Notes under the pieces: generated by a model
Told to the model about the DNA's origin: nothing
Databases searched by the model: none
Seen by the model: the letters and a program-made list of their open reading frames with translations, nothing else
DNA from: an uncultured Eubacteriales bacterium
GTDB lineage: Bacteria; Bacillota; Clostridia; Oscillospirales; UBA644
Assembly: GCA_934438175.1 (NCBI GenBank)
Contig: CAKSBH010000002.1
Coordinates: 1-64,000 of the forward strand
DNA length: 64,000 nt
Direction: 5' to 3'
Shown: piece by piece, positions 1-8,268 of the stretch
Numbering within the stretch: the stretch's first letter is position 1
Layout: each line of letters opens with the position of its first letter
Program-made: the position numbers and the translations under genes

Positions 1-26
1 CTTCCGCTCTTCAAGAGTGCTCCGCT

Positions 27-55
27 ATTATACAGCATACAATCCCGTTTGTCAA
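27..55 (-). promoter_or_regulatory. Sigma-A promoter firing out of the window
   Basis: On the minus strand a perfect TTGACA (-35, 50-55) and TATAAT (-10, 27-32) are separated by 17 bases. Transcription would run left past position 1, so the gene it serves lies outside the window. The remaining bases to the left edge are too few to identify it. Confidence 0.7.
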
Positions 56-355
56 GAGGATTTTTTTAAGTTTTTTCTCTTTCTCGCAAAAACAAAAATG
101 CTTCCTATATATAAAGCGATAACAAATCAAAAACCAACTCACCCATACAGCAAAACGATTGTCCCGGCACAGGATTATGCCGAAAACGAAATCGCACCGG
201 ACGGGACCGACTCCGGAACCCGGAATTTCTGCGGGACGAGTTTCCGGCTCCACAGCAAAAATCCAAAAAATCTCTTCGTGTTTCCGGGATTACTGCGGAA
301 GTTGGGCAGAAAACCGTACTTAAAACCGGAGCCGGACAATTCCCCTGTTGCGATA
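56..355. other. Intergenic stretch before trpS, nothing recognised
   Basis: No gene could be supported here. The trpS frame stays open through this stretch, but it has no ribosome site or family similarity, and the trpS promoter lies downstream of it. I looked for a T-box leader (specifier stem, conserved T-box sequence, terminator) because trpS genes often carry one in Bacillota, and saw none. Confidence 0.5.
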
Positions 356-384
356 TTGACGGACGCACGGTTTTGTGTTACAAT
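356..384 (+). promoter_or_regulatory. trpS promoter
   Basis: TTGACG (356-361) and TACAAT (379-384) with a 17-base spacer. The predicted transcript starts near 391, leaving a leader of roughly 50 bases before the TTG start at 443. That is too short for a T-box riboswitch. Confidence 0.75.
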
Positions 385-442
385 AAGAAAAAAGCAACGA
401 CCGATTTCCGTCCGGAGATCGGGCATCGGAGGGAAACAAGCG

Positions 443-1504
443 TTGAAACAGATTATTTTAACCGGAGACCGGCCGACCGGGCGGCTTCATGTCGGGCATT
501 ATGTCGGATCACTCAAAGAACGTGTCCGGCTCCAGAATTCCGGAAAGTTTGACGAAATCTATATCATGATTGCCGATGCACAGGCATTGACCGACAATGC
601 CGAACACCCGGAAAAAGTGCGGCAAAACATTACCGAAGTGGCGCTGGATTACTTGGCATGCGGTCTGGACCCTGCAAAATCCACCATTTTCATTCAATCC
701 ATGGTTCCGGAACTGACCGAACTCACCTTCTATTATATGAATCTTGTCACCGTATCCCGCGTACAGCGAAATCCCACGGTCAAATCGGAAATTCAGATGC
801 GGAACTTTGAGGCAAGCATTCCGGTCGGATTTTTCTGCTACCCCATCAGCCAGGCGGCAGATATTACGGCGTTCCGGGCAACGGCGGTTCCGGTCGGGGA
901 AGATCAGCTGCCGATGCTGGAGCAATGCAAAGAAATTGTCCACAAATTCAACACCGTATACGGCGAAACTCTTACCGAACCGCAGATCATTCTGCCAAGC
1001 AATCAGGCATGCCTGCGCCTGCCCGGCATTGACGGAAAAGCCAAAATGAGCAAATCGCTGGGCAACTGCATCTATCTTTCGGATGAGCCGGACGAGATCA
1101 AAACCAAGATCATGTCAATGTTCACCGATCCCACACATCTGCGCCGTGACGATCCGGGACACACCGAAGGAAACCCGGTGTTCACCTATCTGGATGCGTT
1201 CTGCAAGCCGGAACACTTTGCGGCATTTTTGCCGGAATATTCCGATCTGGAAGAATTGAAGGCGCACTACCGCCGCGGCGGATTGGGAGACGTAACGGTA
1301 AAGAAGTTTCTCAACAACGTCATGCAGTCCGAATTGCAGCCCATCCGCGAACGCCGCAAAGATTGGCAGACCCGTCTGCCGGAGGTTTACGAAATTCTGA
1401 AGGCAGGAAGCGAGACCGCACGGAAGAAAGCCGCCTCCACTCTGCACGACGTACGTCATGCCATGCGTATTGACTACTTTGAATCGGGAAACCTGCTTCC
1501 GTAA
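443..1504 (+). CDS. trpS: Tryptophan--tRNA ligase (TrpS)
   Basis: Charges tRNA-Trp with tryptophan in the cytoplasm. The 353-residue protein shows the class I HIGH signature as GRLHVGHY near the N-terminus and the KMSKS signature as KMSKSLGN in the middle. The frame is open far upstream, but the start is taken as TTG at 443: GGAGGG (428-433) lies nine bases before it, the promoter at 356-384 excludes anything further upstream, and family members begin only a few residues before the ILTGDRPTG segment. It is apparently monocistronic and followed by hairpins at 1556-1580 and 1685-1710. Confidence 0.95.
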   Translation: MKQIILTGDRPTGRLHVGHYVGSLKERVRLQNSGKFDEIYIMIADAQALTDNAEHPEKVRQNITEVALDYLACGLDPAKSTIFIQSMVPELTELTFYYMNLVTVSRVQRNPTVKSEIQMRNFEASIPVGFFCYPISQAADITAFRATAVPVGEDQLPMLEQCKEIVHKFNTVYGETLTEPQIILPSNQACLRLPGIDGKAKMSKSLGNCIYLSDEPDEIKTKIMSMFTDPTHLRRDDPGHTEGNPVFTYLDAFCKPEHFAAFLPEYSDLEELKAHYRRGGLGDVTVKKFLNNVMQSELQPIRERRKDWQTRLPEVYEILKAGSETARKKAASTLHDVRHAMRIDYFESGNLLP

Positions 1505-1555
1505 CCGGACGGACACCGTACCGAACGCACACATGCTTCAAAATTTAAAAAGGGA

Positions 1556-1580
1556 GCCCGCCGTAAACATTACGGCGGGC
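1556..1580 (+). terminator. Hairpin downstream of trpS
   Basis: A ten-base-pair stem (GCCCGCCGTA pairing with TACGGCGGGC, five-base loop) begins about 50 bases after the trpS stop. The run of T after it is poor, so termination may be weak. Confidence 0.4.
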
Positions 1581-1684
1581 TTCCGGCTAACAAGGCCAGG
1601 AATGACCGTGATCAGGGAACAACGAGCCGCTATCCGAAAAAGCCGTTTCTATTGAAAGCCCCGGAACAAAAACGGCACAGAAAA

Positions 1685-1710
1685 GAGTCCGCCGTAATTA
1701 CGGCGGACTC
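1685..1710. terminator. Perfect 26-base palindrome, possible terminator
   Basis: A 13-base half-site beginning GAGTCCGCCGTAA is followed directly by its exact complement and then TTT. It shares the core CCGTAATT with the hairpin at 2516-2548 and lies just outside the 18-bp inverted repeat that starts at 1722. It may be a second trpS terminator or part of the boundary of the inserted segment. Confidence 0.45.
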
Positions 1711-1748
1711 TTTGGCAAAGAACCGTAATTTTGATAGAAACCATTAAA

Positions 1749-1802
1749 GGGGGTGCAGCTTCGGTTCAGAGGGGGGTGCAGTTCTCCATTTAAGGGGGTG
1801 CA
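1749..1802 (+). repeat. Three GGGGGTGCA direct repeats at 22-23 base spacing
   Basis: Copies lie at 1749-1757, 1772-1780 and 1794-1802. Regularly spaced short repeats of this kind occur at the ends of IS21-family insertion sequences, where they bind the transposase. No istA or istB gene is present, so if this reading is right it is a residual element end. Confidence 0.35.
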
Positions 1803-1845
1803 TTGTTTTTGACAACTCCACTGCCACTCCACGTCAAACTGGAGG

Positions 1846-1978
1846 TTATCGGCCTAATATCAGAATACCTGCGCAATCGGATACTTGCATAAATGAAAGT
1901 CCCGGTAAATCTTTTCTCAGTTCTTCGGCGACAAAATAGATTTCCTCGTCGTCCCATGCGCCCCCCGCAGCCAGCCTG
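1846..1978 (-). pseudogene. Truncated 3' end of an unidentified protein gene
   Basis: A minus-strand frame without a credible start encodes about 43 residues ending GILILGR before a TAA at 1846-1848. It includes a coding-like acidic segment (WDDEEIYFVAEELRKD). It sits between the GGGGGTGCA repeats and the acetyltransferase gene, consistent with a gene cut by insertion or deletion. The family was not recognised and it may not be expressed. Confidence 0.3.
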
Positions 1979-1985
1979 GAAGTTG

Positions 1986-2468
1986 TCAATTAGTAAACCT
2001 TAAATAGTAGTAATCGTTTCCTTCCGTGACATCCGTTTTCTTAAACCCATGCCGTAAATAAAAACGTTCTGCTCGAATATTATCCTTATGACACCCTAAG
2101 GCAATGGGACGCTTGCCGAAGTCGCGGTAAACAAGCTGTATAGTCTTTTCCAATATTTCTCCGCCAATCCCACAACCACGATATTCTTTATCAACTACAA
2201 ATCCCATCAAACGATAGAAAGGCTCTTTACTCATTTCCGGCGGATCAGTTTTCCAGGGAATTGCCTCGCCCAAAAGAATGAGCCCAATCGGCTTTTCATG
2301 ATACTTTACAACGAAGGTATGCCCAATGCAATGATGATCAACACCGTATTCCGTAATATCCATTATAGTTGGAGCGGTATCAACAAAATCCTCTGGTATG
2401 TCGTCTCTATCAATATTACAAGCATCCGAAAAATTCCGGTGTGTTAATTCCTCAAATTCCATATTCAT
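1986..2468 (-). CDS. GNAT-family N-acetyltransferase
   Basis: The 160-residue protein has the GNAT layout: the central strand FVVKYHEKPIGLI, then VVDKEYRGCGIGGEIL, which is the acetyl-CoA pyrophosphate loop (R/Q-x-x-G-x-G), then a C-terminal AERFYLRHGFKK segment typical of the family. The substrate is unknown. The third ATG (2468) is preferred because AGGA lies eight bases upstream; two alternative ATGs flank it. It is the only intact gene within the inverted-repeat-bounded segment, so it may be horizontally acquired. Confidence 0.8.
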   Translation of the reverse strand: MNMEFEELTHRNFSDACNIDRDDIPEDFVDTAPTIMDITEYGVDHHCIGHTFVVKYHEKPIGLILLGEAIPWKTDPPEMSKEPFYRLMGFVVDKEYRGCGIGGEILEKTIQLVYRDFGKRPIALGCHKDNIRAERFYLRHGFKKTDVTEGNDYYYLRFTN

Positions 2469-2501
2469 AATCAACATCCTAAATTCCGATTTGTCTAACT
2501 C

Positions 2502-2510
2502 ATTATAGCA
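2502..2510 (-). promoter_or_regulatory. Extended -10 for the acetyltransferase gene
   Basis: Minus-strand TGCTATAAT is an extended -10 motif about 35 bases upstream of the start. No good -35 is present at 17 bases. The site abuts the tRNA-Ala terminator. Confidence 0.35.
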
Positions 2511-2511
2511 T

Positions 2512-2548
2512 AAAAGTCCACCGTAATTCTATCAAAATTACGGTGGAC
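2512..2548 (-). terminator. Terminator of tRNA-Ala
   Basis: On the minus strand a 13-base-pair stem (halves 2516-2528 and 2536-2548, seven-base loop) is followed by TTTT. It begins three bases after the CCA end of the tRNA. Confidence 0.7.
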
Positions 2549-2551
2549 CTA

Positions 2552-2627
2552 TGGTGGAGCGTACGGGATTCGAACCCGTGACCCCAACACTGCCAGTGTT
2601 GTGCGCTCCCAACTGCGCTAACACCCC
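2552..2627 (-). tRNA. tRNA-Ala, anticodon GGC
   Basis: A 76-base tRNA with the CCA end encoded. The acceptor stem pairs GGGGTGT with ACGCTCC. The anticodon stem CAACA/TGTTG encloses loop CTGGCAG, so the anticodon is GGC (codon GCC). The T arm carries GGTTCGAATCC. It has its own promoter (2651-2679) and terminator. Confidence 0.95.
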
Positions 2628-2650
2628 ATTGCAACCCAAGTTGCCTACAT

Positions 2651-2679
2651 ACTATACCATATTGTACGCCACTTGTCAA
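2651..2679 (-). promoter_or_regulatory. tRNA-Ala promoter
   Basis: Minus-strand TTGACA (2674-2679) and TATAGT (2651-2656) with a 17-base spacer, placing transcription start about 17 bases before the mature 5' end. Confidence 0.75.
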
Positions 2680-2712
2680 GAGATTTTTTTGCAATTTATG
2701 CCCGGAATTTTT

Positions 2713-2743
2713 CGTGACGGCAAAAAATCGCTTTGCCGTCACG
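2713..2743 (-). terminator. Hairpin at the end of the proline operon
   Basis: A perfect 12-base-pair stem (CGTGACGGCAAA with its complement) around a seven-base loop, 15 bases after the proC stop. The minus-strand side lacks a trailing T-run, so intrinsic termination is uncertain. Confidence 0.45.
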
Positions 2744-2757
2744 ATGCCGCATCGGAT

Positions 2758-3552
2758 CTATTTGCCCAGTTCCCGGTTCCGCTCACAAGAAGCACGGACC
2801 GCACGACAGACCACTTCCTGCAGATCGCTTGCCCGCAGAACCTTCACGCCTTCCACCGTACTTCCTCCCGGGCTGCAGATTGCCCGGATCTCCTCTTCCA
2901 GGGCATCTTCGCCGCACGGGATCTTTTCGGCAGCACCCTTCAGCATTTGGATTGCGTACCGGGACGCCTGCTCCCGGGAAAGTCCGCACGCTTCCCCTCC
3001 GGCCACGACGGCACGCAGAAATTCATACACAAACGCCGGGCCGCAACCGGATACGGCACAGCCGGCATCCATCTGCTCCTCCCGGATGCGATCAAACAGC
3101 CCGCCTGCCTTCAGAATTGAGAGGAACTGCCTCTCCTGTTCCTCGGTCACCGCTTTGGAGGGGGTGTACAGAATCAGTCCTTTCCCTGCCGCAACTGCCA
3201 GATTGGGCAGAATGCGCAGAACCGGAACAGTTTCACCCACGCGGGCAAGGATGGCATCCAGCCGGATTCCCGCCGCCATGGAGACCAGAACCGGAGGCCG
3301 CTCCCGCTTTGCCAAAAGCGGAACAAGCGTTTCAAACAAAGAGGGGAATGCCTGCGGCTTCACCCCGAGGAACAGAAAATCGCTTGCACGAACCAGCTCC
3401 TCCGCGCCGACAGATCGGATAAGCCCCTGCTGAAGCAGGGCGGCGATCTTTTCGGGGTGATGCTCCGACACAAGAATCTCCGCACCCGAAGGCGCGGCAG
3501 CACGAACAAGAGCACCGCCCATATGTCCGCATCCGATAAATCCGAGAATCAT
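2758..3552 (-). CDS. proC: Pyrroline-5-carboxylate reductase (ProC)
   Basis: Reduces pyrroline-5-carboxylate to proline with NAD(P)H, the last step of proline synthesis. The 264-residue protein opens with the Rossmann motif GFIGCGHMGGAL. Its C-terminal half carries the dimerisation/active-site region, ending with CSPGGSTVEGVKVL, the P5CR signature. AAAGGGG lies about nine bases before the ATG. It is the last gene of the HAD-proB-proA-proC operon, 14 bases after proA. Confidence 0.95.
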   Translation of the reverse strand: MILGFIGCGHMGGALVRAAAPSGAEILVSEHHPEKIAALLQQGLIRSVGAEELVRASDFLFLGVKPQAFPSLFETLVPLLAKRERPPVLVSMAAGIRLDAILARVGETVPVLRILPNLAVAAGKGLILYTPSKAVTEEQERQFLSILKAGGLFDRIREEQMDAGCAVSGCGPAFVYEFLRAVVAGGEACGLSREQASRYAIQMLKGAAEKIPCGEDALEEEIRAICSPGGSTVEGVKVLRASDLQEVVCRAVRASCERNRELGK

Positions 3553-3566
3553 ACGCCTGTCCCCTT

Positions 3567-4823
3567 TCAGCGAATCTGTCCGTTTCCGCGAACAATATAT
3601 TTATAGGTAGTCAGTTCTTCCAGACCCACCGGACCTCTTGCGTGAAGCTTCTGCGTAGAAATTCCCATCTCGCACCCCAGCCCGAACTCTCCGCCGTCCG
3701 TAAACCGTGTGGACGCATTGACATAAACCGCCGCACTGTCCACCGCTGCGGTAAAAAAGGCGGCGGTCTGTGTATTTTCCGTCACAATGGCATCGCTGTG
3801 ATGCGTGGAATGCTGCTCGATATGCCGCACCGCATCTTCCACACCATCCACCGCGCCGACGGCAAGAATATAATCCAGAAACTCCGTATCAAAATCCTGT
3901 CTGCCTGCCGGCTTTGCCGCAAACAACGGGAGAAGTTCCGCATCTGCGCGGAATTCTACCGGTGTTTTCCCCTCCTGTACACGCCCGGAAACCAATCGCT
4001 CATACAAACGGGGCAGAAAAACCGGAGCAATCTTCCGGTGAACCAGGCACACTTCGGCAGCATTACAGACCGAAGGACGGGACATTTTTGCGTTTTCCAC
4101 AATGCTCAGTGCCTTTTCCATATCCGCATCCTTATCCACGTAAATATGGCAGATTCCGGTTCCTGTCTGCAAACACGGAACTTTCGCATTCTCTACACAG
4201 GCACGGATCAGACCTGCCCCGCCACGGGGAATCAACAAATCCACAAATCCGCTTGCCGTCATCAGCTCCGTTGCACTTGCCCGGGATATATCCTCCACCA
4301 ACTGAACGGCGTCTTCCGGAAAATTTACGGCTCTCAGCCCTTTTCGCAACGCCTCCGTCACCGCACGGGAGGATCGGTATGCTTCTTTCCCTCCTCGCAG
4401 CACACATACATTGCCGGAACGAAGCGCCAGTGCCGCCGCGTCCGAAGTAACATTGGGACGGCTTTCATAAATAATGGCAATTACGCCGAACGGAACCGCT
4501 GTTTTCTGGATGCAAAGTCCGTTGGGACGTTCGGTTTTTTTCAAAACTCTTCCTACAGGATCCGGCAGATCCGCCACGGCACGCACACCGTCCGCCATAC
4601 CGCGGACACGCTCTTCCGTCAGCGTCAGACGATCTATCATCACCGGGCTGATCGTCTCCCGCGCCGCCTGCACATCCTGCGCATTGGCAACAAGAATCTC
4701 ACGAAGATCCTCTTCCAGAGCATCCGCCATTGCAAACAAAGCGCGTCTTTTTTCTTCATCCGAAGCCACACCAACGGCGGCTTTCACCGCCCGGGCACGC
4801 TGCAGAATCTCCGCCGTTGTCAT
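3567..4823 (-). CDS. proA: Gamma-glutamyl phosphate reductase (ProA)
   Basis: Converts gamma-glutamyl phosphate to glutamate semialdehyde with NADPH in proline biosynthesis. The 418-residue protein has the aldehyde-dehydrogenase fold, with the nucleophile Cys in [13 protein letters not shown] and the C-terminal segment [19 protein letters not shown]. The start is the ATG at 4823, whose ATGA overlaps the proB stop and which has GGGAGGGG six bases upstream. An in-frame ATG at 4829 is too close to that ribosome site. Overlap implies translational coupling with proB. Confidence 0.95.
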   Translation of the reverse strand: MTTAEILQRARAVKAAVGVASDEEKRRALFAMADALEEDLREILVANAQDVQAARETISPVMIDRLTLTEERVRGMADGVRAVADLPDPVGRVLKKTERPNGLCIQKTAVPFGVIAIIYESRPNVTSDAAALALRSGNVCVLRGGKEAYRSSRAVTEALRKGLRAVNFPEDAVQLVEDISRASATELMTASGFVDLLIPRGGAGLIRACVENAKVPCLQTGTGICHIYVDKDADMEKALSIVENAKMSRPSVCNAAEVCLVHRKIAPVFLPRLYERLVSGRVQEGKTPVEFRADAELLPLFAAKPAGRQDFDTEFLDYILAVGAVDGVEDAVRHIEQHSTHHSDAIVTENTQTAAFFTAAVDSAAVYVNASTRFTDGGEFGLGCEMGISTQKLHARGPVGLEELTTYKYIVRGNGQIR

Positions 4824-5593
4824 ACGCATCCCCTCCCGTAAAAACGAGTGCCCACAGGATCCCCCGAAACAACACGGTACAGAATTTTCGGATCTTCTCC
4901 GTTGACCAGCACCGTTTCGATTCCGGCGCGCCCCGCAATTTCGGCAGCACGCAGTTTGGTTACCATGCCGCCGGTTCCGAACGATGAGCGGCTCCCCGTT
5001 GCAAGTTCCCGGATTTCATCCGTGATTTCCCGCACATCGCGCACAAGCGTTGCCTGAGGATCTTTTTTTGGGTCCGCCGTATAGAAACCGTCAATATCGG
5101 AAAGCAGCACCAACAGATCTGCCCCTGCATTTACGGCAACGATCGCACCGAGCGTATCGTTGTCACCGATGGAAATCTCCTGCGTAGCAACCGTGTCGTT
5201 CTCGTTGATGATGGGAAGGACGCCGAGTTCCAGAAGCCGCGAAAGCGTTGCCCGGAAGTTCCGGCAATGCTCCTCGTTGTCAACGTCGCTCTCCGTCAGC
5301 AGAATCTGGGCAACGGTATGACGATATTCCGAAAACAACTTGTCGTAGGCATACATCAACTCACACTGTCCCACCGCTGCCGCCGCCTGTTTGGTCGGCA
5401 TGTCCGACGGCCGTTTTTCCAAAGCCAGCTTGGATACGCCCATGCTGATGGCACCGGATGAGACCAAAACAATCTCATGCCCGGAATTCTTGAGATCCGA
5501 CAGCGTTTCGCACAGCGCACCGATCCGTCGGATGTTCAGTTTCCCCGTGAGGTGCATGAGCGTAGACGTTCCCACTTTGACTACGATTCTCAT
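4820..5593 (-). CDS. proB: Glutamate 5-kinase (ProB), short form
   Basis: Phosphorylates glutamate with ATP, the committed and usually proline-inhibited step. The 257-residue protein is an amino-acid kinase domain: [11 protein letters not shown] at the start, then [19 protein letters not shown] and [13 protein letters not shown]. It ends directly after the kinase domain, so the C-terminal PUA domain of many ProB proteins is absent. Short forms are known. GGAG lies seven bases before the ATG. It follows the HAD gene by 12 bases and overlaps proA by four. Confidence 0.95.
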   Translation of the reverse strand: MRIVVKVGTSTLMHLTGKLNIRRIGALCETLSDLKNSGHEIVLVSSGAISMGVSKLALEKRPSDMPTKQAAAAVGQCELMYAYDKLFSEYRHTVAQILLTESDVDNEEHCRNFRATLSRLLELGVLPIINENDTVATQEISIGDNDTLGAIVAVNAGADLLVLLSDIDGFYTADPKKDPQATLVRDVREITDEIRELATGSRSSFGTGGMVTKLRAAEIAGRAGIETVLVNGEDPKILYRVVSGDPVGTRFYGRGCV

Positions 5594-5605
5594 TTTTATA
5601 CTCCT

Positions 5606-6346
5606 TTATTTTACGTTTCGGACTGCGGAAATCGCTTCCGCGACCGAGGCGACAATCCTCCCTGCCGCCCGCCTTGTTTCCTCTGCCCCGTCTGCCATGG
5701 CAAACCCGGTAAACATCTGCAGCATGGCATTGTCGTTTGGCTGATCGCCCGCCGTATAAACATCGCAGGCGGCACATCCCACCTGCTTCGCGTATTCCCG
5801 GATGCCCAATGCCTTTGTCGTATCCCCGCCTGCCGGGACATCGCAATTCAGCCCGTTGCATTGCGGATTCATCCGATCGCCCAGTTCCCGCCGCATCGCC
5901 GCCGTAAAGCCGAGAAGACGCTCGCGGTCCGGCAATTTCGCCGTAAACTGACAAATCCGCCCTTTCTTCAAACTTTGACAAAGCGGAACGGTCGGAATGA
6001 CCGGATCCTCCGAAATCAGCACATCGTGACTGTCCGGACGTTCGACAAGAAACACCAATGCTCCGAACTGCTCTGCCAGCCGAAACGCCGGCCCTGCCGC
6101 CGACGGATGAACCGTTCTTGCCGAAAGGACCGAGCCGGAACCGTCCAGAAGAACCGCGCCGTTACACACCAGCAGAAAATCACATTCTCCCTCGCAGAGC
6201 GAAAGACATTCTGCCGCCATAACGAAATCTCTGCCCGTAACAATGCCGAACCGGTTCCCCTCCCGCCGCCACGCGCGCACGGCGCGAAGATTTTCCGGCA
6301 AATCGTGCGAAAACGTTCCGTCAAAGTCCGAAGCGAAGATCTTCAT
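5606..6346 (-). CDS. HAD-superfamily phosphatase, Cof type
   Basis: The 246-residue protein has HAD motif I as DFDGTF near the N-terminus, motif II as VTGRD, and motif IV as AGDQPNDNAML, with a type IIB cap between, as in Cof sugar-phosphate phosphatases. The substrate is unknown. The frame is open upstream, but ATG 6346 follows GGGAG by six bases and puts motif I at residue 7, as expected. It is the first gene of the proline operon, so a role linked to phosphorylated intermediates is possible but unproven. Confidence 0.85.
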   Translation of the reverse strand: MKIFASDFDGTFSHDLPENLRAVRAWRREGNRFGIVTGRDFVMAAECLSLCEGECDFLLVCNGAVLLDGSGSVLSARTVHPSAAGPAFRLAEQFGALVFLVERPDSHDVLISEDPVIPTVPLCQSLKKGRICQFTAKLPDRERLLGFTAAMRRELGDRMNPQCNGLNCDVPAGGDTTKALGIREYAKQVGCAACDVYTAGDQPNDNAMLQMFTGFAMADGAEETRRAAGRIVASVAEAISAVRNVK

Positions 6347-6382
6347 AAAAAACTCCCTTTTTGATGATGACGTATTAGAAAC

Positions 6383-6411
6383 AGTATAGCATATTGTTCG
6401 GATTTTTTCAA
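6383..6411 (-). promoter_or_regulatory. Promoter of the HAD-proBAC operon
   Basis: Minus-strand TTGAAA (6406-6411) and TATACT (6383-6388) with a 17-base spacer and a TGC extension before the -10. It is back to back with the plus-strand promoter at 6441-6469. Confidence 0.7.
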
Positions 6412-6440
6412 TACACATTCCGGGAATTTTCCATCGCCTC

Positions 6441-6469
6441 TTGCAATACGGAAAAGAAGTTGTTATAAT
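6441..6469 (+). promoter_or_regulatory. Promoter of the glycosidase-TPR-dGTPase operon
   Basis: TTGCAA (6441-6446) and TATAAT (6464-6469) with a 17-base spacer, about 37 bases upstream of the first ATG. Confidence 0.75.
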
Positions 6470-6506
6470 AATAGTATAAGAAGATTTTTCAGGAGGAACT
6501 TATCCG

Positions 6507-8258
6507 ATGAAACGCACCCTTCGTTTTCCGGCACTATTTCTGATCCTGGTCCTTTTGTTCTCGCTGGCATCCTGCAACAGGAATCCCTCCGTGGAAAAGC
6601 AGGATACGCCCACCATAACGATCCTCGATGAGCAGAATGCCACCGATTATCTGCTGATCCGCGGTCAGAAAGCAACCGCCTCCCTGCAGAAACAGGTGGA
6701 GGCATTCCGTACCATGCTCAGCAACGTGGTAAGCGGCACAAAGCCGAAAGAAAAGAGCGACTATTTTGTTGGGAAGGAAGAAGATCTGCCCGCCCACGAA
6801 ATTCTGATCGGCAACGTGAACCGAACCGAAACCCAGCAGATTCTTTCCACGCTTGCTTACGATGAGTATGTCATCGCCGTCGTAAACGAAAAACTGGTGA
6901 TTACCGGCGGATGCGATGCGGCAACGCTGGCAGCACTGAACTATTTTTCCGAAAACCTGTTCCGCGCACCATACCGCTACGAGGGGGAAGTGTTCCGCGG
7001 CAAGGCAACGGCGGAGGAAATGGTCTATCACGTCCGCGGGGAAGAATCCGCCGAACGCAGCGAGCCATACCCCGGAGTCACCCGCATTCATTACAAATTG
7101 TCGGCCGACTCCCTCTACGGACAGCAGGACTTTCATCTCGTGGAATTCAATCCGGCAGACAAAAAGCTTCAGTTTTTCGTCACCTGCTATGACCCTGAAG
7201 ATATCACCCGTCTGGCTCCGGTCTCGGAGATTGTTTCCGCATTTGAAGAACGGACGCCCGGAATAAAGGTGATCGATGCCATCAACGGGGATCTGTGGAT
7301 GAACTTCGCCCACGCCCGTGTTCTCGGCAGCGGCACATCCTACGGCGGCTATTCCGATGCCGTTGTTACCAAGATGTTCAACGTTCTGCGCAGTTTTGAC
7401 GTGTACGACGGGGAAATTGTTTCCTCGGCACATATCCGCAAAGAAACCCCGTATGAAGATCCGTTCTACTCGTTCGGACTTTCTGCCGACGGCAAATTCT
7501 ACCTCGGCTGTCCGCAGTTGGATATTCAGATCCGGGACGGTTCCGGCAATTCCTTTGCGGCGGACGGCCTGAACCGCCTCCCCGTTGACGATGCCCTGAT
7601 TCTGTATTCGCACCGCGTCGGAACCATCCGTTCTCTGGACGATGCGTATGAGGTCGTTCTGGAGTGCGGCGACTATACCGTTCAGCACGGAAAGACCGTA
7701 ACCGGAACCGTCAGTGCCATCTATGCCCCCGGCGGAGAGGAGCAGGTGACCGTCGGAAAAACGCAGGCGGTTCTTTGCGCACGCGGCTCACAGATCGCCC
7801 GGTTGCAGAACCTCAGCATCGGAGATTCCGTTTCCCTGACGTTCTCCGTTTCGGATGCTATGGGCAACGACGAGGCGTGGCAGAATATGCTGCAGGCGGA
7901 CGGCGGCCATTACCCCATTGTTCTCAACGGAGAATCCCAGAGCGTCGGAGATGAGAGCCGTATTCCCACCACCCTGCTTGGGCTGAAAGAAAACGGAAAT
8001 GTTGTATTTCTCATCAACGACGGCAGACAGTCCGGCTACAGCCAGGGCTTCCGCATCAGCGATCTGGACATGCTCTGCGCCGAACTCGGCATCGTGACGG
8101 CCTTTGTTTCCGACGGCGGCGGCTCCTCCACACTGGTTGAGCTTCAGCCGGACGGCTCTCATAAACTGATCAATACCCCCAGCGATAAGAACCCCGACGG
8201 AACGTTCGGCTATCCGCGCAGCGTTGCGGGTTGCGTTCTGATCGCCTATTCCGATTGA
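6507..8258 (+). CDS. Phosphodiester glycosidase (NAGPA) domain lipoprotein
   Basis: The 583-residue protein begins with a lipoprotein signal peptide (KR start, hydrophobic stretch, lipobox LASC with Cys near residue 23), so it is probably anchored outside the membrane. The C-terminal third matches the NAGPA/phosphodiester glycosidase family, which cleaves sugar phosphodiesters, by FVSDGGGSSTLVEL and the terminal GYPRSVAGCVLI segment. The N-terminal 300 residues are unassigned. AGGAGGAA lies eight bases before the ATG. It heads a five-gene operon. A role in teichoic-acid-like or glycan phosphodiester turnover is inference. Confidence 0.8.
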   Translation: MKRTLRFPALFLILVLLFSLASCNRNPSVEKQDTPTITILDEQNATDYLLIRGQKATASLQKQVEAFRTMLSNVVSGTKPKEKSDYFVGKEEDLPAHEILIGNVNRTETQQILSTLAYDEYVIAVVNEKLVITGGCDAATLAALNYFSENLFRAPYRYEGEVFRGKATAEEMVYHVRGEESAERSEPYPGVTRIHYKLSADSLYGQQDFHLVEFNPADKKLQFFVTCYDPEDITRLAPVSEIVSAFEERTPGIKVIDAINGDLWMNFAHARVLGSGTSYGGYSDAVVTKMFNVLRSFDVYDGEIVSSAHIRKETPYEDPFYSFGLSADGKFYLGCPQLDIQIRDGSGNSFAADGLNRLPVDDALILYSHRVGTIRSLDDAYEVVLECGDYTVQHGKTVTGTVSAIYAPGGEEQVTVGKTQAVLCARGSQIARLQNLSIGDSVSLTFSVSDAMGNDEAWQNMLQADGGHYPIVLNGESQSVGDESRIPTTLLGLKENGNVVFLINDGRQSGYSQGFRISDLDMLCAELGIVTAFVSDGGGSSTLVELQPDGSHKLINTPSDKNPDGTFGYPRSVAGCVLIAYSD

Positions 8259-8268
8259 GCCCGCATCC

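Larger units (their letters stand above)
1722..2544. mobile_element. Small island bounded by 18-bp inverted repeats
   Basis: ACCGTAATTTTGATAGAA occurs at 1722-1739 and its exact reverse complement at 2527-2544. The 823 bases between them hold three GGGGGTGCA repeats, a truncated reading frame and an acetyltransferase gene, all between trpS and tRNA-Ala. Inverted ends with cargo and no transposase suggest a remnant or non-autonomous insertion. This is inference; target-site duplications were not evident. Confidence 0.35.

Noticed and set aside
17..442. N-terminal extension of trpS by 142 codons
   Set aside because: The frame is open, but a consensus promoter (356-384) and a ribosome site (428-433) lie inside it, and the TrpS family starts at about 443.
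356..442. T-box leader for trpS
   Set aside because: The transcript leader is only about 50 bases, and no specifier stem or conserved T-box sequence is present.
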